Assembly: GCF_002127325.2 (NCBI RefSeq)
Contig: NC_035436.2
Coordinates: 121,616,771-121,680,770 of the forward strand
DNA from: Helianthus annuus
Taxonomy: Eukaryota > Streptophyta > Magnoliopsida > Asterales > Asteraceae
Reading direction: 5' to 3'
Length of the DNA: 64,000 bases
Of the stretch, positions 35,485-48,157 are shown piece by piece. The translations under genes and the position numbers were made by a program. The notes beneath the pieces were generated by a model. The model did not search any database, was not told where the DNA came from, and saw nothing but the letters and a program-made list of their open reading frames with translations. Position 1 is the first letter of the stretch; each line of letters opens with the position of its first letter.

Positions 35485-36960
35485 TACAAAACCCGTTGTT
35501 TTAAGATGTGTAGATGACTCCTACGGAATATTCGTGGGAATATTATGTTTCCACGTCATTTTGACGACTTACAAGAATATGGAATATCCAATAGGCGGGA
35601 GTCAAAAACCGGGTCGGGTTAGTCAAAGTCAAAACTCTCAGGTATTTTATTGACAAAAATGCCTCCCCAAAAAGTCTCTTTCTAGACGTTTGTTTGTCTT
35701 TGTAGCAATATCTACGCATACTATACCTTATACTTTCTCCCACTTTACTTTAGCTCTTTGACAACTTTTTTCACAATCTTTTCAAAATTTACAGGTTGTA
35801 CCCAAAATACAAGCTTCGTTTTCTATGTATTATACATGCATACATGAGTATTTATTTTCATAACCAAAATAAGCAAGTGAATATAAGCTCTTCTAAATGC
35901 CTTTTAATGAAGAGTTAGATGGCTTGCTATACAATATAAGTTTCTTTACATGCCTAAACAAGTCTTAGATAAAAAAATGTAGTTTATAATTCATTTATAG
36001 CAAAAACAATTGATTTTGCTTCAAGGACTTGCCTTTTGTTCTCTAAATGGCTCGATATTGACCTTCCTGGTTCGAAGAAGTCGTGAGACATTACGGCTTA
36101 GAATGACTTGCTTTTGACGAAGAATTTCAAAAGAATGATGGTAGGCTATTGTTATAGTTACTTGATGGGTGCTTTGGCGCCACATGAACAACATAAGTTT
36201 TCAAACGTCTAAACAAATGCGTGAAACTATTTTTGATTCCATAGTTAAACCATTTCTATTCGTGGTTTGCTATTAAGAATAGAAAAGCGAAAATTATTTG
36301 GGTGGATTGGTTGAGAAATCCAATCTATTCCTGATTCTATTATTGTTTTTTTCTCAAGTTATATTTTTATATTTCCTCTGTTGTGCCCGTAAGTTCTGTT
36401 TTTGATTCAAACCAAAGTTTTGACCTAAGATGAACTATTAGACGAGTTCGAGCTACAACAGGACTGTATCATAATTACATTATTAATTTATTTATTATTC
36501 ACTAAATAGTAATAAAATCTAATAAACATGACCAATATATCCCTAAAGGTTAAATATCATAAAATGCATAAAAAACAAATTGGTAGACTAATTTTTTTTT
36601 ATTTGGTTTGCTAACAAATAGTTTAACAAAATCAACCAACTTGTGACTCCCCTATGACATGAAGTTTTTATAAACATAATACAAGACCTGAAAAGTATTC
36701 CTCTTATAAACAAGGTTTAGAACTTGAGAACGATTTAAAAAAGGGATGATCAAATACTCAACAAAAATAGAAATATCATGAACGTGATCCATAAATATAA
36801 CAGTTACGAGATTAGTACATGTTTGAATTCTACCACATATTTAACATTTGTCTTAACTTATTGTATTCTATAATTTCTTAGATATGTGTTATTTTTCATC
36901 TCAAAAAATAATAAGCAAATATTTCAAAATCTCAAATTACTAAGAACATTTTTGCGCAGT
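35485..36960. other. Intergenic DNA, nothing recognised
   Basis: AT-rich sequence without a convincing gene, repeat boundary or structural RNA. Confidence 0.5.
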
Positions 36961-36964
36961 TTTT

Positions 36965-37293
36965 TTTTTTGCCCAATCCCGCCCAAACATGTTGGGAAAC
37001 CACCCTTTGAGCGTGTTTGGTCAATTTTGATGTTTTGGCGTTTTTCAAATTACGCCTGGAGCAAATTTGAAGGACCAGTCACATTTAATCTTCCTTTTTT
37101 AGCCAATAGCTTTTTTTGTTGGTTTTTTTTTTATTTTTATTTAATTCTCTACACTCTTTTAACATAATGCTTACATCCCCACTACACCCATTTTAGAAAA
37201 ACGTCCAATAATGTCCCTTGCTGACTGTACTGCTACATGACGAAAAACGCTAAAGGGTGGGTGCATTATTCACCCTTAGCACTACGCATGGTC
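36965..37293. mobile_element. Possible MITE next to the Tourist element
   Basis: CACCCTTTGAGCGTGTTTGG on the left (about 37003) and the reverse complement of a similar word on the right (about 37238-37262) suggest diverged terminal repeats about 300 bp apart. I could not fix ends or a target duplication. Confidence 0.3.
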
Positions 37294-37296
37294 TAA

Positions 37297-37634
37297 GGGC
37301 ATACGGAGTGGGCGACAAAGGGGATTGACAAACCGAGTTTGCCGCTCTGGAACACCATCACCTATCCCCCTTTGCCGCGCGGTTTCATTGATGATCGGTG
37401 TTTGGTTACCGATCGGTGAAGATGATGAGTGATGTATCGGGGAGGGATGATTGGATGGTATATTGTGTTTTATGTTTTGTTTTTTTTAAATAATAGTTTA
37501 CTACTTCAAGTGTTTAACCATTGCCAACACTTTTCAGCATAGTTTAAACACTTTTCATTGAATAACATGATACACTCTTACTAATTAATTTTTAAATATA
37601 TCATTCTTAAATGATTAACCACTCTTATATACCC
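37297..37634. mobile_element. Tourist-like MITE (338 bp)
   Basis: Terminal repeats GGGCATACGGAGTGG and CCACTCTTATATACCC pair imperfectly and are flanked by TAA on both sides (37294-37296, 37635-37637), the PIF/Harbinger type. It lies about 200 bp upstream of the start codon of the LEA-like gene, so it may be in or next to the promoter. Confidence 0.75.
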
Positions 37635-37637
37635 TAA

Positions 37638-37839
37638 GGGTGCTTGGATTGAAAGATGAAAAGAGTACTGTGACAATATTGCCATACCCACTACCTACCT
37701 ATACATACACATCTAGTTTATCTATAAGATAAAGAAAGCACGCAAGTAAAACTCACCTACTTTTTTTCTTCTTGATATCTTCGCCTTGAGCATCCACCAT
37801 TGTTGTCCCCTACTCACCGGAAAAAAAAATCGCTATCGT
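37638..37839 (+). promoter_or_regulatory. Probable promoter and 5' UTR of the LEA-like gene
   Basis: A TATA-like TCTATAAGATAAA lies near 37719. A CT-rich leader follows and leads to the ATG at 37840. The space between the MITE and the ATG is only 205 bp, so upstream control elements may lie in or beyond the MITE. Confidence 0.4.
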
Positions 37840-40377
37840 ATGGCCACCACTGGTTCGCAAAGCCGGAGAATCGCAAACCGATTCATCACTCAGATCCGTA
37901 GTACTGTTATTCCAAATCTCATTCTCAGGTACTTCGGCTCATTTTGTATAACAAACTGTTTTCAATTTGATTGAATAAGTAATAGTTGTTTCATAGAAGA
38001 AGTGAAAACGAGTTACTTAGAGTGAAATTTGTCGTCTTCAATGTGGATCATCGTTTTTTGTTGAATCTCTTGGTGTTTATAAGTATGATCTTAGAGAATT
38101 TCATAGATCGATTTGGAAAAGGAGCTACGTATATATGTTAATAATTTTAGGTTATTCGATCGAGTGAAATTGTTGCGATCGTCTTCTTCAATGTTTTGGA
38201 ACCGAATATCACTGGATCTACAGAAATTAATATGTTTTTGTTGCCTGGCATACTTGTTTTTGTTTCCTGAATTCTATTCTATTGTATTCTAGTTTATGAA
38301 TTGAAGATGATCGATCTGTAGTTGTAGAGTGTAAAAGAGGAAAGATAAGTTGCCGTACAGTAGAGTGGTGCATAGTTTTCTTTCTGGTCCCTCCATATCA
38401 TAAATATCGTGGAAAAGAATAAAAAGACAAGATAATTAATTGATGTTAAGTCAATCTCCAATGCAGTTGTTGGACTTACACCCGCGCATTGGAGATAATC
38501 TTATCTTAGGTTTAAAAATTTTCAATTGTCCCAAAATAATTAATTAATTTGCTAACAGCCGTAAAGGGGGGTTTTTAATGTCTTGTTTTGTTTATGCCAA
38601 ATTCGGTCATAGTTTGAAAGATCTAGAGCGTTTTTAATAAAAGTAATTTGGATATATTATTATTATCCGTGTGAGATGAGATGCTTCCCCGGCCTGTTTT
38701 ATGGGTCAGCTGCATCTTATGAATCATAACCAATTTCTGGATTAGACTGTGGGTATGGTGGGGCGGGGGTTGGGGGCATGGGTTGACATGTGGAGTTCGA
38801 GCCCCCTGCTGGTGAGTGACGTGTCCGTGGGGTATGGCGGGGCGTGGCTAGCCCGCGTGGCTTGGCAGGTTTATTAAATAAAAATTAAAAAAAACCAAAA
38901 ATTAAAAAATACACACAGCATTAAAAAAAAAGCCTAAAATTTTATTAAATTCCTCAAAATTACAAAATTCATAAAAATTACAAAAAAGCCTAAAAAGGAT
39001 TACAAAATTAAAAAAAAAAAACCTAGAGCGTTAGGTAGATTTCGAAAAAGGCAAGCTTGTCGAACGGCTTCTACTCCTTGCCCCGGAACTCGACGTTCGC
39101 CACCGCCACCCGGTCTTCGTGGCTTATCTCACCGCCCGAGACGCTGTCGTAGTAGGCTTTGAAACGATCGAGCTTCGGTCGTAGCTCGATCCATTTGTGT
39201 TGGCACGCGTTTAAATTGTGCCGGTCGTTTCTCACGTTATGCCGGTAGCTAGCAAAAGATTCCGGCCAGTAACGGGTCTCACCGGGTTGGCGGCCCTTCA
39301 TTGCGTCAACGACGCTCGTGACAAGAGCTAGCTCTTCCTCATGTGTCCAAGAGGCCATCGATCAAGTGTGTGTGGGTAGCGGATTCGATCAAGTGTGTTT
39401 GGGTTGGGGTAGCGGTGGACAGCCGGTGGGGTTGGGGGTTATATATATAGCGATGTTGACTGTTGGGTGGGTGAACCGCTTGGCTTGGCCAAACGGTTAT
39501 AATTTGAATTTTAAATGTACCCCGCTATGACCTAGCCAACAAGCGAATAGGAGCCGGCCACATAGGATCGCTAGCATGCCCCACGCCCGGCCTTAAACTC
39601 TCGCCCCTTGGGCCACGCCCAAACCCAAGCCCACCCGGGGTGGTGGCTTGGGCGTTTTCAGCCTACCCACGCCCCAACACCCGCCCCATACCCCATAGTC
39701 TTAGCTAGCAACTACCACTTGTAATGATTTGGCTTTTTATTTTAAACCCCCATTAAACTAGTGGATTATCCCTTTATCTTTCGAGCTTTTGTACCTATAA
39801 GAAATAAAGTTTCAATCTTCACTCACTTAAACTTTTAATTTTAAACCCCATTATATGGATTATTATTATTGTATGTATTGGACTTTGCTAAAATGCTACT
39901 TACTTTTTATACCAACTTTTAAAACATGTACATTTTATCTAGGTTTTTTTTTTAGTTCATTTTACATGACTTTTGACCCCTTTAATTTATAAGAGTTTAC
40001 ACACTTAACCCATTAGGTTGATCAAGAACTCAAAACCAACCTGTTTAACTATAACTTAAATCAGCAGAGCAGAAATTTTCACAACTGAATGTAACCTATA
40101 ATACAATTCTTGTACTACATGTCTCAGGAGGGGGTTGCATGTATCTTACGATAAGAACATAGATGATCAGGTCCGTCCATCAGTGGTCCCAGAAGAAGCG
40201 GTTACCCGAACGGAACCAGAAAAGTACTGGGCACCACACCCAAAGACCGGGGTGTTTGGGCCAGCAGATGAGCAAAAGCCAGGTGGCTCTGAGCCAGCAG
40301 CAAAGGATGGTTCGGTGTTGGAGGAAAAGACTTTTTTCCGTCCACTTGAGAACTTGGATAAACCGACTCCCTCGTGA
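37840..40377 (+). CDS. LEA-like mitochondrial protein (At5g17165 type), two exons
   Basis: Exon 1 is 37840-37928 and exon 2 is 40128-40377; the 2199-nt intron has GT (37929) and AG (40127) borders and keeps the frame (split Arg codon). The product is 112 residues. The first 30 or so are rich in Ser, Arg and Thr without acidic residues (ATG GCC ACC start), which looks like a mitochondrial transit peptide. Then come HVSYDKNIDDQVRPSVVPEE, the signature YWAPHPKTGVFGPA, and the end VLEEKTFFRPLENLDKP. This matches the small plant family annotated as late embryogenesis abundant protein At5g17165-like; molecular function is unknown. No break is visible, and the intron carries a transposon. Confidence 0.8.
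38453..38494. repeat. Short inverted repeat in the LEA-like gene intron
   Basis: TCTCCAATGC and GCATTGGAGA form a perfect 10-bp inverted repeat around about 20 nt of loop. It could be a remnant of a small MITE. Confidence 0.4.
38745..39700 (-). mobile_element. PIF/Harbinger derivative in the intron (956 bp)
   Basis: Terminal repeats start GACTGTGGGTATGG on the left and, as the reverse complement on the right, GACTATGGGGTATGG. Flanks are TTA on both sides (38742-38744, 39701-39703). The ends are GC-rich, unlike the intron around them. It contains the start of a SANT/Myb-like frame on the - strand. No transposase is seen. Confidence 0.78.
39071..39358 (-). pseudogene. Truncated SANT/Myb-like ORF of a PIF/Harbinger element
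   Basis: The 95-codon frame opens MASWTHEEELALVTSVVDAM and has tryptophans spaced as in SANT/trihelix domains, with CQHKWIELRPKLDRF further on. PIF/Harbinger elements carry such a DNA-binding protein beside the transposase. It is cut short, without the rest of the usual protein. Composite-family relatives are often mislabelled in databases as glutathione S-transferase T3-like. Confidence 0.6.
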
Positions 40378-40445
40378 GCCGGAACTGATCAGTAAGGTTT
40401 GGTGATAGTATGTTACATATATGTGCAGTGAGAAATAAAAATTGT
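40378..40445 (+). terminator. 3' UTR start and AATAAA signal of the LEA-like gene
   Basis: AATAAA at 40434-40439, 57 nt after the stop, is a plausible polyadenylation signal. The exact cleavage site cannot be read from sequence. Confidence 0.45.
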
Positions 40446-41960
40446 GGTTGTGTAGCAGTAAGGATTTCGTTATGGTATGTGGGACGTAAACATGTCGTTA
40501 TGTAGCATGAATTATAGACATATGCATGCATGCTTTTATTGTTTGATATATACATGTTTTGTAAAGCTGTTGAAAAAGCTAAGTTGCTTGTTGCTCGCTT
40601 GAAGCTTGTTTGAAAAAAGCTTGCATGAAATCGGCTTGATTGTAAACAAGCCGAGCTGATCCAGCTTGGTTTGTAAACGAGTTAAGCTCGAGCCAAGGTC
40701 AACTCGCTTGTTGAATCGTTCAATAGGCTGGTTTAAATAAAGGACGAATTTAAATAGATATAAATTATCACCCAAAATTATAAAATATTTTGGATTTTCT
40801 AAGCCTATATTTTACTATCAGCCCAACCCAATATCTAAATAGGCCATATGGACAAAACAAATTCAATTTTTTTTCAAAGTAAATGAGTTGGCTCTCGCTT
40901 GCTCAAGCTTAATATTCTAGCTCGTTAAAATAACCGAGTATATACAGTTGAGCTAACTTGTTTAACTTTGAGCCCAAGCCCTACCAGGCCCGGTGCGATT
41001 GCATTCCGTTACATGCTTATAGCCCTAGTCATGTGGGTTAGCATATCAGTTTGACATGACGGACCGAAGAATTGTTTTCAAGGGTGTCATAAACGTTTTT
41101 GGTGTTGGCTGTCTATCGCTAACTTGCTAGTATTAAATTTTTCCATTTGAGTTGTGTCAAGTCAAATCGAGTGACATAATAAAAAAGAAAATGCCGATAT
41201 TTTCGGGATAAAAAATTTCAAGCCCAAGTGACAAAACCGAATGGTATTCGAAAACCCAGTTTGAGTCCAAAACTGACTTGTGCACACCCTTACAACCGGC
41301 GGTAGTAGGTGTCTTGGTAGGGTCATCGATTGAATTATTAGTTTGTAGAATTCAACTTGTAGGTGAGGCGTGCTTAATCGAAAAATCCGCTCTCATATTT
41401 TATAGGTTAGCTTTCTAATAGTTAAAAATGGGTGGGGCTAAATGGTGTTTGGCTTTGATTGTGTTGGGTTTATTTTAAAATGAGTTTTAGTTGTTTTAAA
41501 ATGAGTTTAGTTGTTTCACAAAATTAGTTTATAATAGATTTGTACAATTATATTTGTATAATTTTAGAAGCTTAACAAATATTTATTGGGAGTTCAAGTT
41601 GGTGTTAAAATTTCATGGGGTCTGTTTTAAAGTTTTAAAATTTTACGAGGTCGTTATCAAAATTTCATGAGGGTTGATGTCAAAATTCCTTAGTGGTCGT
41701 TAGGAATTATATCACGTATATACTTAAAAGATACTAATGGGGTGTGGGTTAGACTTGTGTTTCTTCAGCCCTAAAGGTAAACATAGGTGATGTTGGTTTA
41801 CGTTGCTTTAAGGTATTTTTGGAAGTTTATATAGCAAACATATTACAAATATTAGAGTAAAAATAAAAATCTTAGTTTCAAAGAATGTCATGTTTGATCT
41901 TAGTTATGGTTTTAAAAGAGATGTTCATTAGGCTTCTTTGTAAGGCTAATCCCAACCATA
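40446..41960. other. Intergenic DNA with old repeats
   Basis: The part 40560-40980 contains repeated words such as AAGCTTG, GAGCTNG and CTCGCTTG seen in many plant dispersed repeats. The rest is AT-rich with no recognisable gene. Confidence 0.45.
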
Positions 41961-41967
41961 AAAATGT

Positions 41968-42722
41968 CACATGTTTGACACTAATTTTGGTTTTGAAAGA
42001 GATTTTCTAATCACTTCACATATCAAAACCATTAAGGAGCTCTCATTGTTGGTGTGCAACTCATCTCTGGACAAATTTTGGTCAATCTAACGTCAAAATG
42101 TCAATTTTTTATATGCCTAAATGTAGAAAAGTGTAAGTTTGTCCAAATAAAATATTATCTGTATTATTTGCAACACCAAAACCGACTAAATGTCATATGT
42201 TTGACCCTAATTTTGGTTTTGAAAGAGATTTTCTAATCACTTCACATGATTTCTAAGGGGGTAGGGGTGGTCATCACTCATCACTTACTCACAACTTTCA
42301 ATCAAGTTTCGACATGTCATCGAGCTTTATTCCATCACCGGTGATAGATTTTAGTGAAAATGCCCATCACTCACAACACCCAACAATAAACCCTTACATT
42401 CTTCCATTCTTCACGCGTGATATTCTTAACGCGTTATCAAATTTACGCGTGAAAAAACTAAGTGGCGGTGGTGTTTGGGATTCTTCCACGCGTTATATGG
42501 TTCCATCATGGGGGAAATGTGCTCCACCCCGGGTCCCCTAATAGCTTTTAAATCAAAACCATTAAGTAGCTCCTATTGTTGGTGTGCAACTCATCTCTGG
42601 ACAAATTTTGGTCAATCTAATGTCAAAATGTCAATTTTTTATATGCCTAAATGTAGAAAAGTGTAAGCTTGTCTAAATAAAATATTATCTGTATTATTTG
42701 CAACACCAAAACCGACTAAAAG
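41968..42722 (+). repeat. Tandem duplication of about 225 bp interrupted by a MITE
   Basis: The word block around TTTTGAAAGAGATTTTC occurs near 41993 and again 225 bp later near 42218. The block around GGTGTGCAACTCATCTCTGG occurs at 42051 and again at 42581. The second offset (530) is larger because a 282-bp MITE and about 20 further bases lie in the second unit. Confidence 0.75.
42257..42538. mobile_element. Tourist-like MITE (282 bp)
   Basis: Terminal repeats GGGGGTAGGGGTGG and CCACCCCGGGTCCCC are flanked by TAA on both sides (42254-42256, 42539-42541). Inside are several ACGCGT-type words. Confidence 0.75.
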
Positions 42723-43652
42723 ACTGAGGTGTTACTTTAACAATAATTAGACCCGACACATAATTCCATAAACGATAAAGTTAAATACCCTAAACATCTC
42801 AAGGTTCTTAAGCAAGCATCTTATTACATTATAGTAAGAAAATGTCTTCCTCGTCAAATTTATCACTAGTCACAATTGTCAAATGCATCACACTTCATAA
42901 TCTTCTTGGATGACCGACGTGCATGAAGAAAGAAAACAAACATGAGCATAACGTTCCTTGGGCGGATAAATAACTAGTACTTTATCTATCTGGTGGACGG
43001 GAACATAAATGTCATAATGTTAGCACTACATCAAATCATATTTTCAACAAAAATCATTTTGCTTAAATAAAACTGAAAAAAAAAAAACACATAAACATAA
43101 ATAAACAACAAACATCCAACCATAATATAAAGTTAAAAAAACCTCTCCCAGTTTTGAGCCGAACCTATTTTTGGTCATAACCCGGTTTGACCCGAACCAA
43201 ATTGGACTTGTTATATACAACCCGTTCCGAACCATCACTTGACCCGCCCGTTTAGCCAGGACTACATAAGACCCACATTAGATGAACTTCATGATGAAAA
43301 TAGCATGCAGAATTCAACTATAAGCAAACAAAATGTTGTGATATATGATATTTACCTTGTTAAAGTTGTTACATGAGGATGATGTTTGTGTTGTTAAATG
43401 CAAAACACAATGAGAGTAAGAATTACCAAAGAATCCAGGTAGTCTTGATAAGTAATAAGAGGCACCCGCATCTAAGAATGAGCCTAATGCACAGTCTAAG
43501 AATGAGCCCAAGGCGAGGTAAAAATCCAGGGTCCTTTACAAAATTCCATTGTTATACTCCTTCATTTATCTAGGTTGCGACGATAAAGAATTTAGCAAAT
43601 ATGATACCTAATTAAGTGTCACCTAATTATTAACTTAGCAAAGACCTGATTG
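42723..43652. other. Intergenic DNA, possible gene remnant on - strand
   Basis: A short stretch on the - strand (about 43511-43430) reads LGSFLDCALGSFLDAG and SYYLSRLPGFFG with a possible GT donor next. I do not recognise the protein and cannot define a gene. The rest shows nothing clear. Confidence 0.3.
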
Positions 43653-43657
43653 AATTC

Positions 43658-43788
43658 TGAAACAATAGGATCCTTGATCCTCCCCATGAATGGGTTTCCA
43701 TTATATAGAAAATACAATCCCGTAATTTTGGGGATAGATACAATCGTAATATTCTACAGAATTATTTACATAAATACATTATCTATTA
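43658..43788 (-). repeat. 3' LTR of C2 (131 bp)
   Basis: Identical by eye to 57820-57950. It contains the palindrome GGATCCTTGATCC near the outer edge. The pol stop codon (43786-43788) lies in its first three bases. Confidence 0.9.
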
Positions 43789-46700
43789 CACCCCCGCAGT
43801 CGAAGCGGGAGGAGGCCGTAAGCTGAGACTGGACCGAAAATCTTCAAAAAGAACTCGTGGTAACCCTTTGGTGAAGATGTCAGCAATCTGATATCGAGAC
43901 GGGACATGTTGAACGCGAACCTCTCCTCGTTGAACCTTTTCACGCACGAAGTGAATGTCGAGCTCGATGTGTTTAGTGCGTTGATGTTGAACGGGGTTCC
44001 CGGAAAGATAAATTGCACTAACGTTGTCACAATACACAAGAGTAGCACGGGACAGAGGGCGTTGTAGCTCTAAAAGGAGGTTACGAAGCCAGCAAATCTC
44101 TGCAACAACATTAGCAACTCCCCGATATTCAGCTTCTGCACTTGAACGAGAGATAGTAGCTTGTCGTTTGGAAGACCAAGAGATAAGGTTATCACCATAA
44201 TAAACACAATAGCCACTAGTGGATCGACGAGTGTCAGGGCACCCGGCCCAGTCGGCATCCGTATAGGCAATAAGTTGAGGCGTAGAAGCCGGGCCGAGGG
44301 TGAGACCATAAGACGTAGTGCCCTGAATGTAACGAATAATGCGTTTTAATGCGTTCCAATGATCCGATTTAGGAGCATGCATATGAATGCAGATCTGTTG
44401 CACGGCATAGCTGATGTCTGGTCTTGTAAAGGTAAGATACTGGAGAGCACCGGCTAAACTACGATATAAAGTCGGATCATGAAAATCATCGCCAGCAGTA
44501 GCACTAAGTTTGGCATGAGTGTCGACTGGGGTATGAACAGGGTTGCAAGATGACATACCGGCGCGTTCAATAATTTCCTGGGCATAAGCCTGTTGAGAGA
44601 GAAACATAGTGTCCCTATGCCGCTTGACGGAGATGCCAAGAAAGAAGCTGAGAGGACCGAGGTCCTTCATGGCAAATTCCTTTGCCAAGTGAGACATGAT
44701 AGTGGCACGAAGAGCGGCAGAAGAGGTGACCAGTAAGATGTCGTCAACATATAAGAGAAGGTAAGCAACCTGTGAGCCCTGATGAAAGGTGAATAGAGAA
44801 GCGTCGCATTTGCTTTGTATGAACCCTAAAGTGAGAACAAAGTCAGTAAAGCGTTGATACCACGCCCTAGGTGCCTGTTTCAACCCGTATAACGACTTCT
44901 TGAGACGACAAACATGATCAGGAAAGTTCTTGTCTCGAAACCCCATTGGTTGATACATATAAACTGTTTCTCGTAAATGTCCGTGAAGAAAAGCATTGGT
45001 GACATCTAGCTGGTGTACCTGCCAAGATTGAGAAAGTGCAATGGATAAAACAGTGCGGATGGTGCCCGGCTTGACAACCGGACTAAAGGTATCACCACAA
45101 TCAACACCGACTTGTTGAAGACGACCATCACAAACTAGCCGTGCCTTATACCTTTCCAGAGACCCGTCAGATTTAAACTTGTGCTTAAATAACCACATGC
45201 TTCGGATAATATGCATGTCTGGCAACCTCGGTGTTAACTCCCACGTCTCATTCTTGATAAGAGCATGGTATTCGTCGGTCATGGCTTTATGCCATACCGG
45301 ATTGGACAGGGCAGCCGATGGGCTTTTGGGCAGCGGAACAATGGTGGTAACATTTAAGTTAAGCCGGTTAGTGGGTTTGGTAATACCGTCCATCGCGCGT
45401 GTGCGCATGGTGCGGTTGGTTGTAGGTGGAGGAGGGGTCGGGATGGGGTTGACGTTTGGGGGTTGGGCCGAGGTTTGGGGGTTGACAGTTGGGCGGTTGG
45501 GGGTGAGATGGCTGGTGGGTGAAGCGGGACCAATGTGTGGGCCGGGTGGGCTATTGGGTGGGATATTGGGTTGGGGTGACGAAGAGGTGTGGGCTGGGGA
45601 AGAAGAGTTAGGGGAAGGTGTGTTGGTGTGGGCTGGGCTATGGGTGGTGTCTGAATTAGTGGAAGGGGTGTTGGGTTGGGTTGGGCTAGGGGCTGTGTTA
45701 GGAGACGGTTGATAAGGATGGGGGGCCGAATTGACATGTGGCCAGAAGAGAGGAGAGAAGGTCTCGAGAAAGTCATAAGACGGAGAAGGTTGGATGGCAT
45801 TAGCAAATGGAAATGTGGTTTCATCGAAGGCCACATGACGAGATAATATAATTTGTTTAGTTTTTAGATTAAAACATTTGTAACCGCGGTGGTTGGGAGG
45901 GTACCCCAAGAATACGCAAGGGGTAGAACGTGGGTCAAGTTTGTGGATTGTGGTGTTAGGGAATAATGGGTAACAAAGGCACCCAAAGACCCGTAAATGA
46001 TCATAGGACGGAACGCGTTGATATAAGGCTTCGGTGGGCGTTTTGTCTTGTAGGTGTTTAACGGGTAGGATATTTAGTAGGTAGGTTGCGGTTGCAAGTG
46101 CATGATGCCAAAAGGTATTAGGTAAGGAAGCGTGTGTAAGGATGGTACGGATCATATTATTAATTGTGCGGATCATACGTTCCGCCTTACCGTTTTGGGA
46201 GGATGTGTGAGGACAAGAGTGACGGAAAAGGATGCCGTGAGTTGTGAAAAATGTTTTAAACGAGGAATTTACGTATTCCGTGCCGTTATCACATTGGAAG
46301 GTTTTTATGGGTCGTTCAAATTGGGTAGTGATTAACTTGTGAAATTGACAAAAGATGGTATATACTTGGGATTTATTTGATAAAGGATAGGTCCATAAAA
46401 AATTGGTGATATCATCAATAAATAAAATATAATATCTATGCCCATCGGAACTCAAAATAGGAGAGGTCCATAAATCACTATGAATTAAATCAAATGGGTT
46501 AAAAATACGAGTGCTAGAATTGGTAAATGGTAATCTAATGCTTTTGCCAAGTACACACGAAGAACAAATGTTATTGTTTAACTTTGAAAAATCAACAGAA
46601 CAAGACGATTTTAAAGATTGTAAAGGTGCACGTCCTGGGTGGCCAAGACGTTGGTGCCATAAAGTAGACGTAACAGCAGCAAAAGTGGCCGGGAAAGAGG

Positions 46701-47446
46701 TGGTTCCGGGGCCTAGCACGAGAGGGTAGAGATCACCGCTGCTGTTGCACCGAAGGATAGGGATCCGGCTCCTGTAATCCTTCACAAGAAAACCAAATGG
46801 GTCAAATTCGACAGAGACAGAATTGTCGGTGGTGAACCGACGAACTGAGATTAAGTTTTTAAGAAGTTTGGGAGCATAAAGAACATTTTTAAGGGCAAGG
46901 GGAGGGAATGGTGTGGGTAAGGTTTTTGTGCCATGTCCAAGAACCGGGATGGCAGAGCCATCACCAACGATAATTTGTTGTCCCATGCTATTATTAGAAA
47001 AAGAGTGAAAATCAGCAGAGGTATTAGACATGTTACCTGTCGCCCCGGTGTCCATAAAGTAGGTCGGTTCCTGTTGGTTTAGGGACATCGCATTGAGAGC
47101 CTGATCAATGTCCGTTGGCATATAAGCCGTGTTGTAAGCCTGTGAAGGTTTGGAATCCAGAATGCCAGCACCATTACTGTTGTTGTTGTTGTTGTTGGGC
47201 CGCGAATTAGTAGTCGGATAAGGACAGGGGGGTGAGGCCCATTGAGGTGGGTACTGCTGGGCAGGCCCATTGGCAGACCAACCAAAATGTGCGGGTGGCC
47301 AATAGTTGTACGGAGGGTATGGTTTGGGCCAACATTGATAGGAGGAGCGACCCCGACCCGACCCGTTTCTGCCGCGGCCTCGACCACGGGAGCGGCCCCG
47401 ACCACGTCCCCGTTCCGCGGGGGATGAAGAATCAGCAGGTGTGTTT
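43786..47446 (-). CDS. pol: C2 pol: protease, integrase, RT, RNase H, plus gag tail (uninterrupted frame)
   Basis: The frame is open from the G4 junction (47446) to the stop in the LTR, at least 1200 codons. First comes an Arg/Gly-rich gag tail (47430-47330) without a zinc knuckle. Then protease (YFMDTGATGNM near 47055), GAG-pre-integrase (WHQRLGHP near 46640; CSSCVLGKS near 46555), and the integrase core D-D-E (HSDLW near 46470, CDNGTEY near 46285, NGKAERM near 46200). RT has the active site YVDDIL near 44740 and LYGLKQAPRAWYQRF near 44880. RNase H has SSAEAEYRG near 44140. All key residues seen are present. It is separated from its gag start by G4, so this copy cannot make the full polyprotein. 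Confidence 0.9.
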
Positions 47447-48157
47447 TGTCACACCCCCAAAATCCACCTGCGGATAACACCCGCTTCGAGGGCGTGACTG
47501 ACCAGGATCCAGCCACCAATTATACTGAGCATTTAATTAATAGTGGAAATATTTAATATCCGAAGTAATTAACAACATTAGAGTTTAGATTCGGTAATTG
47601 GTTTGACAAAACAGCGGAAGCATAAACCAAAACAGTTTTAAAGACAGTTCATTGGTCAAAACAGTTATCCCAACACACGGGTTTGACGAACACTACACAT
47701 CCCCAAGCAGCAGCTCCTGAATCATGGTTACCTGCAAAGCATGCAGTAAGGAGTCAACAATAATGCTGAGTGAGTTCACTAGTTGTCCAGTTTTAATTAC
47801 CAAAAACTTTGTTTCACCGGTTAATTTATCCGTTTATACATGCCCTGGGGAGCTACCCCAAAAGTTAGCGACTAAACTGTTTTTCCAATACCGAACACTA
47901 GGTAACCGTTGCGTATCCGCAGGATGCCCCGATGTCAATGTTCTATCATCATTGACGGATTTCTGAGTCTATTAGTTCACGCCCGTCCCAAACCAGGGCA
48001 CGGTGTGAGGCTGGTAAACACCTAAATAGCGCTATCAACTAATAACCCGCTCGCCTAACCCGGCGACTAATCGGTATTTGTAGTAGGGACTTGAGTGATA
48101 GAGTTTCGTTTAGTGCCGTTAGTTGCAATCCGTATAAACCGTAATTAACCAAAAGGT

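Noticed and set aside
43314..43511. Small gene on the - strand (GSFLDCALGSFLDAG)
   Set aside because: Internal repeat and possible splice donor are suggestive, but no start, acceptor or known family could be assigned.
45179..45712. 177-codon glycine/valine-rich open frame on the + strand
   Set aside because: It is the antisense of the proline/serine/threonine-rich linker in the C2 polyprotein and has no support of its own.
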